Positions 40,604 to 49,436 of a DNA stretch of 64,000 bases are shown here, piece by piece. The stretch is from Arsenicicoccus cauae (GTDB taxonomy: Bacteria > Actinomycetota > Actinomycetes > Actinomycetales > Dermatophilaceae). The stretch spans positions 62,001-126,000 of the forward strand of contig NZ_WLVL01000007.1 in NCBI RefSeq assembly GCF_009707125.1, read 5' to 3'. Position 1 is the first letter of the stretch; every line of letters begins with the position of its first letter. Position numbers and translations under genes: made by a program. The notes under the pieces are model-generated. The model was not told where the DNA came from. It did not search any database and saw nothing but the letters and a program-made list of their open reading frames with translations.

Positions 40604-40966
40604 TCACGCGGTGGCCGCCGCCACGGGCAACCCCGCCTCGAGCCACGCCCCGAAGCCACCGGTGACCGCGGCGACGGGGGCCCGCACGGCCGCGCGCAGC
40701 TGCTCCGCGAGGGTTGCGGCCTCGTCGTCGGTGTCCGCGAGGACAAAGACCCGCTGCGGCGCCGGCGCGACGGCGAGGTCTGCGGCCAGGCGCGGCGCGA
40801 GGTCGGGGTGGATCGCGCCAGTGCTGCGGTCGCGGCGCGCGTCCACCAGGGCGGCCCGGGCATAGAGCGCGAACTGGTAGGCGGCCCGGGCGGACACGTG
40901 CCCGGCGACCGTGGCGGTAGTGGCGGGTGAGGCGAACAGCTGGGTCTGGGCGGTGGTGTCGTTCAT
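40604..40966 (-). CDS. rhodanese-like domain protein lacking the catalytic cysteine
   Basis: 120 residues. ALVDARRDRSTGAIHPDLAP and VAAVTGGFGAWLEAGLPVAA are the first strand and the GG-x-x-x-W-x-x-x-G-x-P end of rhodanese domains. The expected C-x-x-G-x-R loop reads FVLADTDDEAATLAEQL, so no sulfur transfer is expected. It could be a binding or regulatory relic. ATG 40964-40966, divergent from the NRAMP cluster. Confidence 0.75.
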   Translation of the reverse strand: MNDTTAQTQLFASPATTATVAGHVSARAAYQFALYARAALVDARRDRSTGAIHPDLAPRLAADLAVAPAPQRVFVLADTDDEAATLAEQLRAAVRAPVAAVTGGFGAWLEAGLPVAAATA

Positions 40967-41130
40967 CGCGGGTCTCTCTCGGGGCGGGGCGGACGGTCGT
41001 CGTCGGCCGAGGTCGGGCGGGGGCTGGGGCTCAGCGCGTGCCGCGACGACACCGGTCGGCCGCGGCGAGGCGGCACATTCGGTGGCTGCGAGAGGTCATG
41101 ACACCTAGGAGACCATGGGCAAACCATCAT

Positions 41131-41156
41131 CGGAAGTAACTCGACCGATAATTCCG
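41131..41156. promoter_or_regulatory. imperfect palindrome upstream of the 5-oxoprolinase cluster
   Basis: CGGAAGTAAC ... GATAATTCCG (41131-41156): the outer CGGAA/TTCCG pair is perfect and most of the next bases match, around a TCGACCGA centre. It sits about 80 bases before the NRAMP start in a notably AT-richer spacer (41095-41165). Candidate operator for a local regulator; none is encoded next to it. Confidence 0.4.
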
Positions 41157-41234
41157 CGTTATGAGACGGGAGGGGCCAAAGGGTGATCGTCGCGGCGGCG
41201 GACTGGGGTTGCGCGCAGCCGAGAGTGTGGTGTG

Positions 41235-42476
41235 ATGACCGCCATGGCCGACACCCCACCCAGCAGCACGCCCAGCGGCGCCACCGACACCCGCGCCGGC
41301 GGACGCAGCGCCATCCTCGGCGCGATGTTCCTCATGGCGACCAGCGCCATCGGGCCGGGCTTCATCACCCAGACCACGACCTTCACGGTCAGCCTGGGCG
41401 CCGCGTTCGCCTTCGCGATCGTCGTGTCGATCCTGGTCGACATCGCCGTGCAGATGAACGTCTGGCGGGCCGTCGGCGTCAGCGGCCTGCGCGCCCAGGA
41501 GCTCGCCAACCGCGTGGTGCCCGGGCTCGGCTGGGTGCTGTCGGCGCTCGTGCTCCTCGGCGGCCTCGTCTTCAACATCGGCAACGTCGCCGGCACCGGC
41601 CTCGGCCTGGACGCGATGATGGGCGTCGACCCGACCGTGGGGGCGGTCGTGTCGGCGGCCATCGCCATCGCGATCTTCCTGGTCAAGCGGGCGGGCCTGC
41701 TGCTGGACCGGATGGTCGTCGTCCTCGGCCTGCTGATGATCGGGCTCACGACCTGGATCGCCATCACGTCCAGACCGCCGGTCGGCACGGCCCTGCGCAA
41801 CGCCGTCCTGCCCGACACCCTCGACGTCGTCGCCATCACCACGCTGATCGGCGGCACGGTCGGCGGCTACATCACCTATGCCGGCGCCCACCGCCTCCTC
41901 GACTCCGGCCTCACGGGCCCGCAGCACGCACGCGAGATCGGGCGCTCGTCGGTGCAGGGCATCCTGGTCACCGCCATCATGCGGGTCGTGCTCTTCCTCG
42001 CGATCCTCGGGGTCGTGGCGGGTGGCGCCACGCTCGCCAAGGCCAACCCCGCGGCGAGCGCGTTCGAGCAGGCGGCGGGGTCGTTCGGCCTGCACGCGTT
42101 CGGGGTGATCCTGTGGGCCGCAGCGATCACGAGTGTCGTCGGGGCGTCATACACCTCCGTCTCGTTCCTGACCAGCTCCACCACGAGCGACCGCACCCGC
42201 AACCTGCTGACGGTCGTGTTCATCGTGGTCTGCACGATCCTGTTCCTCGTGCTGCGCAAGGCCCCGGTCACGCTGCTCGTCTTCGCCGGCGCCTTCAACG
42301 GCCTCATCCTGCCGCTCGGCTTCACCGTCATCCTGGTCGTGGCGATCTGGCGGCGGGACCTGCTGCACGGCTACGCCTACCCGCGATGGCTCATCGTCGT
42401 CGGGGTGCTGGCGTGGCTGCTCACCCTGTACCTCGGCTACCAGTCCCTCGGCAGTCTCGCCAAGCTCTGGGGATAG
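41235..42476 (+). CDS. NRAMP-family transporter of the 5-oxoprolinase cluster (YcsG-like)
   Basis: 413 residues, 11 helices. ATSAIGPGFITQTTTFTVSL is helix 1 of the NRAMP fold (usually D-P-G-N; here G-P-G-F, so the metal-binding Asp and Asn are missing), and TSVVGASYTSVSFLTSSTTS is the later unwound helix. The lost metal ligands and the location before pxpA fit the YcsG branch, thought to carry something other than Mn2+, possibly 5-oxoproline. ATG 41235 (a GTG precedes at 41232). The next gene starts 9 bases on. Confidence 0.85.
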   Translation: MTAMADTPPSSTPSGATDTRAGGRSAILGAMFLMATSAIGPGFITQTTTFTVSLGAAFAFAIVVSILVDIAVQMNVWRAVGVSGLRAQELANRVVPGLGWVLSALVLLGGLVFNIGNVAGTGLGLDAMMGVDPTVGAVVSAAIAIAIFLVKRAGLLLDRMVVVLGLLMIGLTTWIAITSRPPVGTALRNAVLPDTLDVVAITTLIGGTVGGYITYAGAHRLLDSGLTGPQHAREIGRSSVQGILVTAIMRVVLFLAILGVVAGGATLAKANPAASAFEQAAGSFGLHAFGVILWAAAITSVVGASYTSVSFLTSSTTSDRTRNLLTVVFIVVCTILFLVLRKAPVTLLVFAGAFNGLILPLGFTVILVVAIWRRDLLHGYAYPRWLIVVGVLAWLLTLYLGYQSLGSLAKLWG

Positions 42477-42485
42477 GAGGATCCC

Positions 42486-43244
42486 GTGCGCATCGACCTC
42501 AACTCCGACCTCGGCGAGTCCCTCGGCTCGTGGACCATGGGTGATGACGAGGCCATGCTCGACGTCGTGACCAGCGCGAACGTCGCCTGCGGCTTCCACG
42601 CCGGTGATCCGCTCGTGATGCAGCGCACGGTGACGGCGGCCGCAGAGCGCGGGGTCGTCGTGGGGGCCCACGTGGCCTATCGCGACCTCGTAGGCTTCGG
42701 CCGCCGCTTCCTGGACGTGGCGCCGCACGAGCTCGTCGCGGACGTCGCCTACCAGGTCGCCGCCCTCGACGGGATGTGTCGGCTCGCGGGCACCCGGGTC
42801 GCCTACGTCAAGCCGCACGGCGCGCTCTACAACACGATCGTGCACCACGAGACGCAGGCCCGCGCCGTCGTCACCGCCGTCAAGTCGTATGACGACGCCC
42901 TCCCGATCATGGGGCTCCCCGGCAGCGCGGTGCAGCGCCTGGCCGACGAGGCCGGACTGCCGTTCGTGGTCGAGGCGTTCGCGGATCGCGGCTACCAGCC
43001 CGACGGGACGCTGACGCCGCGCTCGCAGCCGGGCGCGGTGCTGCACGACGACGACGCCGTGGCGGCCCGCATGGTGCGGCTCGTGACCGAGGGCGTGGTC
43101 GAGGCGGTGGACGGCTCCCAGGTGAGGCTGTCCGCGGACTCCGTGTGCACGCACGGGGACTCGCCCGGCGCCGTGCAGATGGCGCGGGCCACGCGGGCCG
43201 CTCTCGAGGCGGCCGGCGTGGCGATCCGGCCGTTCCTGCGGTGA
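42486..43244 (+). CDS. pxpA: 5-oxoprolinase subunit PxpA (LamB/YcsF family)
   Basis: 252 residues. [20 protein letters not shown] at the N-terminus, [20 protein letters not shown] (about 30-49), and [15 protein letters not shown] are the invariant LamB/YcsF motifs. It hydrolyses 5-oxo-L-proline to glutamate with ATP, together with PxpB and PxpC encoded next. GTG 42486 follows AGGAGG. In an operon of four genes with four-base or smaller gaps. Confidence 0.93.
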   Translation: MRIDLNSDLGESLGSWTMGDDEAMLDVVTSANVACGFHAGDPLVMQRTVTAAAERGVVVGAHVAYRDLVGFGRRFLDVAPHELVADVAYQVAALDGMCRLAGTRVAYVKPHGALYNTIVHHETQARAVVTAVKSYDDALPIMGLPGSAVQRLADEAGLPFVVEAFADRGYQPDGTLTPRSQPGAVLHDDDAVAARMVRLVTEGVVEAVDGSQVRLSADSVCTHGDSPGAVQMARATRAALEAAGVAIRPFLR

Positions 43245-43248
43245 CGTG

Positions 43249-44937
43249 ATGGCGACCTGGCGGCGCCTCGGCGACACCGGCGTGCTGGTCGAGCTGCCCG
43301 GCCTGGACGAGGTGCTCGCGCTGGACGCGGCGGTGCGCGCCGAGATCGACCGTGGCGCAACGGGTCTGGCCGACGTGGTGGACGTCCTGCCGGCGGCCCG
43401 CACCCTGACGGTGACCGCTCCGGCCGGGAGCGACCTCGGGCGGCTGGCCACCGAGATCCTCGCGGTTGCGGCCGATCTCGACCCCGGGGCAGCGGCGGGT
43501 GAGGCCCACGAGGTCGAGATCGCGGTGCACTACGACGGGCCGGACCTCGACGAGATCGCCTCGCTGACAGGGCTGTCCGCCGATGAGGTCGTCGCCGCCC
43601 ACACGGGCACCCCCTGGCGGGTGGCGTTCGGTGGCTTCGCGCCCGGCTTCTTCTACCTCGTCGACGGGGACCCGCGCCTGGCGGTGCCGCGGCGCGGCGA
43701 GCCCCGCACGGCCGTGCCCCCCGGATCCGTCGGACTGGCAGGGGAGTTCAGCGGGATCTATCCTCGCGCCTCGCCCGGCGGATGGCAGCTGCTCGGCCAC
43801 GTGGACGACGCCCTGTGGGACGTCGACCGCGACCCGCCCGCGCTCCTGCGGCCCGGGCAGCGCGTCCGCTTCGCTGCAGCACCGGCCGCCCCGGTCGGAT
43901 CCGGTGACCTGTCACGGGGATCCGCTGCCCCAGGTGAGTCCCCCGACCCCGCCGCCGAGGGCAGTGCGGCCATGCCTGTGCCGTCGGCCGCGACATCCGT
44001 CGGGGGCCGAGGTGTCGTCACCGAGCACGGGTCGCTGACGGTCCTCGCGACCGGTCCCCGGGCCCTCGTGCAGGACCGCGGCCGACCCGGGCTCGCCCAC
44101 CTCGGCGTCGGTCGCTCCGGCGCCGCCGACCGCAGCGCCCACGCCCTCGGCCAGCGGCTCCTCGGCAACGAGCTCGACTGCGCCGCCGTGGAGGTCACGC
44201 TCGGCGGCCTCGCGGTCCGCGCCGAAGCCGACTGCCTGGTCGCCGTCACCGGAGCCCCTGCACCGGCCCGGGTCGACGACCGCCCGGTGGGCCACGCGGC
44301 GGTCCTGCGCCTCGTGACGGGTCAGGTCCTGCGGCTGGGCGCACCGGCATACGGGCTGCGCAGCTATCTGTCGGTCCGCGGAGGGGTCGACGTGCCGCCG
44401 GTCCTCGGCTCGCGGTCGACCGACACCCTCGCCGGGCTCGGTCCCGACCCGCTGTCGGACGGCGACGTGCTGCCCATCGGCGGGGCCCGGCGTGCCCTCC
44501 CGACGACGGAGCAGGCGCCGCTGCCCGGCGGTCCTCCCGCGCAGGTCGTGCTGCGCGTCGTCCCGGGTCCGCGCATCGACTGGCTCGCCGACCGAGAGGC
44601 CCTGGTCGCGACCGCCTGGGAGGTGTCGGGCCGTAGCGACCGCATCGGGGCCCGCCTCGTCGGGGAGGCCCTCTCCCGGCACCCCGACCACGAGGGCGAG
44701 GAGCTGCTGAGCGAAGGCGTCGTCCGCGGCTCGGTCCAGGTGCCTCCGGGGGGCGAGCCCGTGCTCTTCCTCGCGGACCACCCTGTCACCGGCGGCTACC
44801 CGGTCGCCGCGGTCGTGGTCGACGACGACGTCGACCTGGCCGCCCAGCTGCGCCCCGGCGACCGGCTGCGCCTCGCCTGGCACCCCACCTCTCGTCCTGC
44901 CACCTCTCCTCCCGCTCCAGGATCGGAGACGACATGA
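43249..44937 (+). CDS. pxpBC: fused 5-oxoprolinase subunits PxpB-PxpC
   Basis: 562 residues. Residues 1-205 are PxpB/Kip[53 protein letters not shown] and [21 protein letters not shown] Pro/Ser/Ala-rich linker (about 215-255) leads to PxpC/Kip[21 protein letters not shown] (about 270-289), ESVS-like [20 protein letters not shown], and the end GYPVAAVVV. The ATP-dependent opening of 5-oxoproline needs B, C and A. The two are separate genes in B. subtilis and E. coli. Start ATG 43249 (a GTG overlaps at 43246). Confidence 0.92.
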   Translation: MATWRRLGDTGVLVELPGLDEVLALDAAVRAEIDRGATGLADVVDVLPAARTLTVTAPAGSDLGRLATEILAVAADLDPGAAAGEAHEVEIAVHYDGPDLDEIASLTGLSADEVVAAHTGTPWRVAFGGFAPGFFYLVDGDPRLAVPRRGEPRTAVPPGSVGLAGEFSGIYPRASPGGWQLLGHVDDALWDVDRDPPALLRPGQRVRFAAAPAAPVGSGDLSRGSAAPGESPDPAAEGSAAMPVPSAATSVGGRGVVTEHGSLTVLATGPRALVQDRGRPGLAHLGVGRSGAADRSAHALGQRLLGNELDCAAVEVTLGGLAVRAEADCLVAVTGAPAPARVDDRPVGHAAVLRLVTGQVLRLGAPAYGLRSYLSVRGGVDVPPVLGSRSTDTLAGLGPDPLSDGDVLPIGGARRALPTTEQAPLPGGPPAQVVLRVVPGPRIDWLADREALVATAWEVSGRSDRIGARLVGEALSRHPDHEGEELLSEGVVRGSVQVPPGGEPVLFLADHPVTGGYPVAAVVVDDDVDLAAQLRPGDRLRLAWHPTSRPATSPPAPGSETT

Positions 44938-45725
44938 CCCGGGCCACCGATCCCGCGTCCCTGACTCCCGGCGAGGCTCGCGCCCTCTTCCGCAGCGGTC
45001 TGGTCACGCCGACGGCCGGCTGGTGCCGCGGCCACGCCCAGGCCAACCTCGTGTGCGTGCCGCGCGAGCTGGCCTTCGACATGCTGCTGTTCGCGCAACG
45101 CAACCCCAAGCCGTGTCCCGTCCTGGACGTGCTCGAGCCCGGCGCGACCTCCGGCCTGATCCTCGACGGCGACGTCCGCACCGACCTGCCGCTCTATCGA
45201 GTGTGGCGGGACGGCGAGCTCGAGGCCGAGGTGCCCGACGTGCGCGAGCACTGGCGGGACGACCTCGTGAGCTTCCTGGTGGGGTGCAGCTTCACCTTCG
45301 AGCACCCGCTGGTCGCGGCCGGGATCGAGGTCCGCCACATCGTCGACGGCAGCAACGTCCCGATGTACCTCACCGAGCGCCCCTGCCGCCCCGCCGGCGA
45401 CCTCACCGGGCCGATGGTCGTGTCGATGCGGCCGATCCCCGCCGACCGCGTCGCCGACGCCGTCCGGATCAGCGGCCGCTACCCGGGCGTGCACGGTGCG
45501 CCGGTGCACGTCGGTGACCCGGCGGCGCTGGGGATCGGTGACCTCGGCCGGCCCGACTTCGGTGACCCGGTGCGCATCGAACCCGGCGAGATCCCGGTCT
45601 TCTGGGCGTGCGGGGTGACGCCGCAGGCGATGGTCATGGCCTCGCGTCCGTCGTTGGCGATCACGCACGCGCCGGGACACATGCTGATCACGGACGCGCG
45701 CGACAGCGACTACCTCGCCCCCTGA
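44934..45725 (+). CDS. putative hydro-lyase, DUF1445/D-glutamate cyclase family (YcsI-like)
   Basis: 263 residues. [40 protein letters not shown] and [20 protein letters not shown] are the conserved blocks of the YcsI/PSRHL family, ending with [20 protein letters not shown] and [12 protein letters not shown]. Family members include D-glutamate cyclase, which makes 5-oxo-D-proline, so the enzyme suits a 5-oxoproline operon. ATG 44934 overlaps the pxpBC stop (ATGA). Confidence 0.9.
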   Translation: MTRATDPASLTPGEARALFRSGLVTPTAGWCRGHAQANLVCVPRELAFDMLLFAQRNPKPCPVLDVLEPGATSGLILDGDVRTDLPLYRVWRDGELEAEVPDVREHWRDDLVSFLVGCSFTFEHPLVAAGIEVRHIVDGSNVPMYLTERPCRPAGDLTGPMVVSMRPIPADRVADAVRISGRYPGVHGAPVHVGDPAALGIGDLGRPDFGDPVRIEPGEIPVFWACGVTPQAMVMASRPSLAITHAPGHMLITDARDSDYLAP

Positions 45726-45742
45726 CCCCTCGCGCCCACCCC

Positions 45743-45862
45743 TCGCTCGACACCGAGACCTGCACGGTCCCGGCGCCGGTCGCCGACACGTACTACGTCG
45801 GGCTGCGCGGCTGCTCGGCCTACTCCGGGGTGACGCTCACGGCGTCCTACACGGCGCGCTGA
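45743..45862 (+). pseudogene. C-terminal scrap of a secreted-protease PPC domain
   Basis: In frame with TGA 45860-45862 reads LDTETCTVPAPVADTYYVGL then RGCSAYSGVTLTASYTAR. This is the last two strands of a bacterial pre-peptidase C-terminal (PPC) domain, as found at the end of secreted serine and metalloproteases. Nothing upstream in frame belongs to it: the preceding DNA is the 3' end of the DUF1445 gene and a C-rich run. It is a leftover from a deleted exoprotease gene. Confidence 0.65.
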
Positions 45863-45875
45863 CCCGCCCCACCAC

Positions 45876-45922
45876 GATCGTGAGCGTCTCGTCCAAGAAG
45901 GCTGGTCGAGACCTTCACGATC
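45876..45922 (-). terminator. bidirectional hairpin at the PAP2 gene end
   Basis: GATCGTGA (45876-45883) pairs with TCACGATC (45915-45922) and GTCTCG with CGAGAC inside, two-base internal loop between. The right arm contains the stop codon of the minus-strand PAP2 gene; on the other side it follows the 5-oxoprolinase operon. Confidence 0.7.
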
Positions 45923-46568
45923 CTGGGAAAGGGGTGCGGGCGCGGTGCTCGTGCACCACCAGAAGGCCGACCACGGCCCACGCGACGGCCACCAACGCGG
46001 AGGCCACCGGGTCGCTCGGCCGGTGCCACCCCGCCAGGACCACGCCGAGGCCCGTGAGCAGGGTGGCGAGGGTGGCCAGCGTGGCCCACACCGCGCGCAG
46101 GCCGCCGCCCAGCGCCACGACCGCCGCCACCGCGAGCGCCGCCACGGCCCCCGTGTGGCCGCTCGGGAACGAGTTGCCGTAGTGCGAGATCCCCAGATCG
46201 GGCCGCACGAGCGTGTACTTCAGCACCTCGGCCGACACGAAGGTCCCGGCCGCACAGGCCACACCCACGATCGCCGGCACCGCGCGACGCTGCGCCACCG
46301 CGAGGAGCACGACCACGCCCAACGCCGCCACGCAGGAGGGCGGCGTGATCACCCCGAGCGCCTCCGCGACGCGCCGGGCGCCGACGGGGGACAGCTCGTG
46401 CAGGTGCCACCAGATGCGGTGGTCCCAGGCCTGGCCGCGCACGGTGCACACGGCCACGGCATACAGACTCGTCAACGCGGCGCACGCCGCAGCCAGGCCG
46501 GTCACGCCGGCGAGGCGGGCGCGCACCAGGCTGGTGGAGCTCACGGCGCGGGGGGCAGGGCTGGTCAT
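45915..46568 (-). CDS. phosphatase PAP2 family protein
   Basis: 217 residues, about six helices. The three PAP2 motifs are clear: KYTLVRPDLG (K-x6-RP), NSFPSGHTGAVAAL (PSGH) and GLGVVLAGWHRPSDPVASAL (near SR-x5-H-x3-D; here W-H-R-x-S-D). It would remove phosphate from lipid pyrophosphates such as undecaprenyl-PP or from phosphatidic acid outside the membrane. ATG 46566-46568 with GAGAGG upstream. It stands alone between the sortase locus and the 5-oxoprolinase operon. Confidence 0.88.
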   Translation of the reverse strand: MTSPAPRAVSSTSLVRARLAGVTGLAAACAALTSLYAVAVCTVRGQAWDHRIWWHLHELSPVGARRVAEALGVITPPSCVAALGVVVLLAVAQRRAVPAIVGVACAAGTFVSAEVLKYTLVRPDLGISHYGNSFPSGHTGAVAALAVAAVVALGGGLRAVWATLATLATLLTGLGVVLAGWHRPSDPVASALVAVAWAVVGLLVVHEHRARTPFPGS

Positions 46569-46653
46569 GCGGGTCCTCTCGACCGGATCACGGTAGGTCC
46601 TCGGGCTGTGCACGGGCTGTGGCCGCAGGCGGGCGAGCGGCCGGCAAGACAGA

Positions 46654-46686
46654 CGCGCACCCCAGGGAAGGAGCCCGGGGTGCGCG
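46654..46686 (-). terminator. hairpin terminator of the sortase gene
   Basis: Perfect 10-bp stem CGCGCACCCC (46654-46663) / GGGGTGCGCG (46677-46686), 11 bases past the sortase stop on the minus strand. Confidence 0.75.
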
Positions 46687-46696
46687 CGGCCGCCAG

Positions 46697-47431
46697 TCAG
46701 CCGACCGGGACGAGCCTCGCGAGGTCGTTGCGGGTGCGGCTGGTGGTCTCGCACGTGACGAGACCGAGCTGGCGGGGTCCGGCACGGTCCACGATCCATG
46801 CCGGAAGGCTGTGCTTGTCGACGCCCGGCAGCACCTCGACGACGCGCCAGGCCTGGCCGGCGACGGTGACGGTGTCACCGGTCTTGAGCTCGCGGACGTA
46901 CTCCAGCGCGCCGACCGTGGCGTCGCTGCGCGTGGAGTGGCCGACGACGATCGTGGTGCCCCGTGTCGCCCCGAAGTCCGGGCTTCCCGTCCACCGGCAC
47001 ACCGCCCCGATGTCGCTCGGCGGCGTGACGGTGTTGTCCTCCGTGGCGCAACCCGTGACCGGCGCGTTGACGCCCAGCACGGGGATGCGCAGGGTGCGTG
47101 AGCCGTCGTCGACCGTGCGGGTGGCGGCAGCGGCGGTGCTGCTGGGCGCCGAGGCACCGGCCGGGACGGCGGAGGTCCGCGCCGGCGCGGCGGGTGCGAC
47201 GGTGGTCGACCCGGTGCCGGGCGCGCCCGAAGGGCCCGTCGTCACCGTCGTGCCGCCCGAGGGGACGGGGGCCGAGGAGCTCGCGGTGCTGGGCACTGCC
47301 GTCGCGGTGCTCGTGGCGACGTCGGTCCGGTGATGGGTGGCCGGGCTGCCTCCCTCGGCGCCGCACCCCGTCAGCAGTAGGCCGAGGGCGACGGCGGTCG
47401 TCACGGCGAGCCCGGGGCGACGTGGCGTCAT
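46697..47431 (-). CDS. class F sortase, lipoprotein-like N-terminus
   Basis: 244 residues. The signal peptide AVTTAVALGLLLTGCGAEGG ends in a lipobox (LLTGC). A 90-residue Ser/Thr/Pro/Ala linker follows, then the sortase barrel: RTLRIPVLGVNAPVTGCATE, catalytic His in GTTIVVGHSTR, catalytic Cys in LGLVTCETTS and the Arg in RTRNDLARLV. Such class F enzymes are common in actinobacteria and attach proteins to the cell wall. ATG 47429-47431 with AGGAGG. It is downstream of the repeat-bearing surface protein on the same strand, with a terminator between. Confidence 0.87.
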   Translation of the reverse strand: MTPRRPGLAVTTAVALGLLLTGCGAEGGSPATHHRTDVATSTATAVPSTASSSAPVPSGGTTVTTGPSGAPGTGSTTVAPAAPARTSAVPAGASAPSSTAAAATRTVDDGSRTLRIPVLGVNAPVTGCATEDNTVTPPSDIGAVCRWTGSPDFGATRGTTIVVGHSTRSDATVGALEYVRELKTGDTVTVAGQAWRVVEVLPGVDKHSLPAWIVDRAGPRQLGLVTCETTSRTRNDLARLVPVG

Positions 47432-47506
47432 CTCGTCCTCCTGGTCCTGTGGTGGGGTGCTGCGAGCGGCCGCGCGCCGGTGGGTGGTTCGTCCGGGTGC
47501 AGGGAC

Positions 47507-47540
47507 GAGGCCCCCTGCCCCGTGGGGAGCCGGGGGCCTC
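47507..47540 (-). terminator. hairpin terminator of the surface-protein gene
   Basis: GAGGCCCCC (47507-47515) pairs perfectly with GGGGGCCTC (47532-47540), inner CCCC-GT-GGGG, 57 bases past the stop of the minus-strand surface-protein gene. It separates this gene from the sortase. Confidence 0.78.
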
Positions 47541-47596
47541 GCCACCCGGCTGGGACGCTACGTCGCCTCCCAGCGTGTCATGCCGTCTGCCGTGCG

Positions 47597-48733
47597 TCAG
47601 GCGTTCTGGCGGCGACGGATGGCGGGGACCGTCATCAGGCCCGCCGCGACGGCACCGAGCACGCCGGCACCGAGCGCGCCCGCACCGAGGCCGGACCCGT
47701 CACCCTCCACGCCGGAGTTGAACACCGGGGCGCCGTTGGCGGTCGCCTTGGCCGGGGCCTGCGCCATGACACCGGCTGGGGTGACCGTGACGACCTCGAC
47801 CGGGGTGTGGCCGGCCGGCGTGATCGAGACCGGGGTGCCGGCGGGCTCGGCCGGCTTGGCCGGGGCCGGGGTCCTGACCACGGGCTTGGTGGGCTTGGCG
47901 GGGGTCTCGGTGGCGGGCTTCTCCGGAGCCGGTGTGGTGGGCGTGGTCGGCGTCGGGCAGGTGTTGTCGCAGTCCTCGGCCGGAGGCGTCGTCGGCGTGG
48001 TGCACGGGTTGTTCGCGTCCTTGATGACGTGCTCGACCACGTCGCCGGTCGGGAAGGTGTACCAGTCGGCGGAGATCGCCTTGACCACGAGGGTGCCGTT
48101 GCTCCACTCGCCGCGCTGCCAGATGACGCCCGTGGTCGCGGGCAGGGTGACCTGGTCGTTGTCCGGGCCGCAGACGGGGAGGACCACGGGGGCCGGCGGC
48201 GTGACGGTCTTGCAGATGTTGCAGTCGTGGCCGGGGGTGGTGTCCTCGGGCTTGGGCTCGGGCTTGGTCTCCGGCTTCTCGGGCTCGGGCTCGGGCTTGG
48301 GCTCGGGCTTGGGCTGGGGCTTGTCCGGCGTGCTGCCGGGGCCCTCGGGGCGGTCGACCGGGCCGCAGTGGTCCTCGTTGATGCCGCCGTGGTTGCCGTG
48401 CTGGATGCAGTCCTTGCCCTTGCCCGGGTTGGGGTCGTCCTTGGCCGGCTTGCCCGTGGCGCCGTGGTCGCTGCCGTCAGCCTCCTCCGCGTGCGCGGTG
48501 GTCTGCTTGGGCGTGCCCTGCTTGTCGGTCGAGCCCTGCTTGTCGGTCGAGCCCTGCTTGTCGGTCGAGCCCTGCTTGTCGGTCGAGCCCTGCTTGTCGG
48601 TCGAGCCCTGCGTGGCGGGCTGGGCGCCGCCGTCGTGGCCGGCGGCCAGGGCGGTGCCGGCGCTGCCCAGGGCGACGCTCAGGGCGAAGGCGCCGGAGAC
48701 GACGATGCGGCTGGTGGTGAGCTTGCGGTTCAT
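47597..48733 (-). CDS. secreted Pro-rich repeat surface protein, probable sortase partner
   Basis: 378 residues from ATG 48731-48733. Signal peptide (MNRKLTTSRIVVSGAFALSV ... ALAA), then five tandem QGSTDK hexapeptides (18-base repeats, 48519-48608), a His/Gly region with paired cysteines (CIQHGNHGGINEDHC), a Lys-Pro-Glu run, a small folded part (VCGPDNDQVTLPATTGVIWQ, NGTLVVKAISADWYTFPTGD) and a Thr/Pro stalk. The C-terminus is a hydrophobic stretch (GAGVLGAVAAGLMTVPA) and RRRQNA, i.e. a sorting-signal layout, but I see no LPxTG or LAxTG before it. A class F sortase lies downstream. ATG has AAGGGA upstream. Confidence 0.8.
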   Translation of the reverse strand: MNRKLTTSRIVVSGAFALSVALGSAGTALAAGHDGGAQPATQGSTDKQGSTDKQGSTDKQGSTDKQGSTDKQGTPKQTTAHAEEADGSDHGATGKPAKDDPNPGKGKDCIQHGNHGGINEDHCGPVDRPEGPGSTPDKPQPKPEPKPEPEPEKPETKPEPKPEDTTPGHDCNICKTVTPPAPVVLPVCGPDNDQVTLPATTGVIWQRGEWSNGTLVVKAISADWYTFPTGDVVEHVIKDANNPCTTPTTPPAEDCDNTCPTPTTPTTPAPEKPATETPAKPTKPVVRTPAPAKPAEPAGTPVSITPAGHTPVEVVTVTPAGVMAQAPAKATANGAPVFNSGVEGDGSGLGAGALGAGVLGAVAAGLMTVPAIRRRQNA

Positions 48734-49390
48734 GGTGCAGTTCCCTTCTGGCGGAGCGTCGGTGCTCCCTGATGTGTGATGTGCCGCCGGGCCGAGCGTG
48801 GTCTCGGTGTGGTGTTTCAGTGCGGCGCCCCCCGTTGACAGCAATTCAACGGGGGCATTCATCGAGCGCATCAGAAATGCAGAGGAAATGATCCGAAGAA
48901 GGGAAGAATTCGAGCAGAGCGTGCCGCTTCGCACACTCCCCGTGATGGCTCATTCTGGTGACCTCATATCTCCGCAGGCCTCTGAGCAGCAAATTTTGTC
49001 CCAACGGCCGTGAGATGACGACAAGATCGCGCAGCGTGATGAGGCGATTACCCTGGGTTGTTCATGGCGCAGCTGCAAGAGGGCTGGGCCCCAAAAATGG
49101 GTCGCCCGCCTTTCATCGAGGAGTCATCAAATCGGGCAATTCGACCTCTCTCAATGAGCAACAATCACTCAAAGAATGTAGCCGGATACGTTGCGTGATC
49201 GCCCCTGTGTCATGTCCGGAATGTGCCGCAGATGTGCGCCTCGTGCCTGGTGCAGGACCGCTCGCTGTCGGAGGGGACCGAGGCCGGGGTGTCCGTGAGG
49301 CAGTGAGGTGCTGCGGCGCGCCGTCGCCGGCCCCCTCGGTGGCGGCGCCGAGCGCGTCCGCGCTGACCGGTTGTGACGCAGAGTGATAGT
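48734..49390 (-). other. long AT-richer non-coding stretch upstream of the surface-protein gene
   Basis: About 650 bases with clearly lower GC than the flanks, especially 48840-49220. Short open frames exist on both strands but none has a ribosome site or a recognisable product. GTTGA-CAGCAAT-TCAAC (48834-48850) is a small dyad. It may be a long leader or promoter region of the surface protein, or the trace of a foreign insertion. Confidence 0.5.
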
Positions 49391-49415
49391 TTGATGGCGA
49401 TGTCAACGCCATCAA
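49391..49415. promoter_or_regulatory. perfect palindrome before the TfoX-C gene (operator candidate)
   Basis: TTGATGGCG (49391-49399) and CGCCATCAA (49407-49415) form a perfect 9-bp inverted repeat with a 7-base centre (ATGTCAA), 22 bases before the start of the TfoX-C gene. Likely operator or cruciform site; the binding protein is unknown. Confidence 0.55.
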
Positions 49416-49436
49416 CACAGGTCAGAAGCCCAAGCA

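Noticed and set aside
48519-48608. CRISPR-like short repeats
   Set aside because: Eighteen-base units are directly adjacent without spacers and encode in-frame QGSTDK.
48798-49013. Plus-strand 71-residue frame in the AT-rich stretch
   Set aside because: No ribosome site, no recognisable domain, and it lies antisense to the leader of the surface-protein gene.
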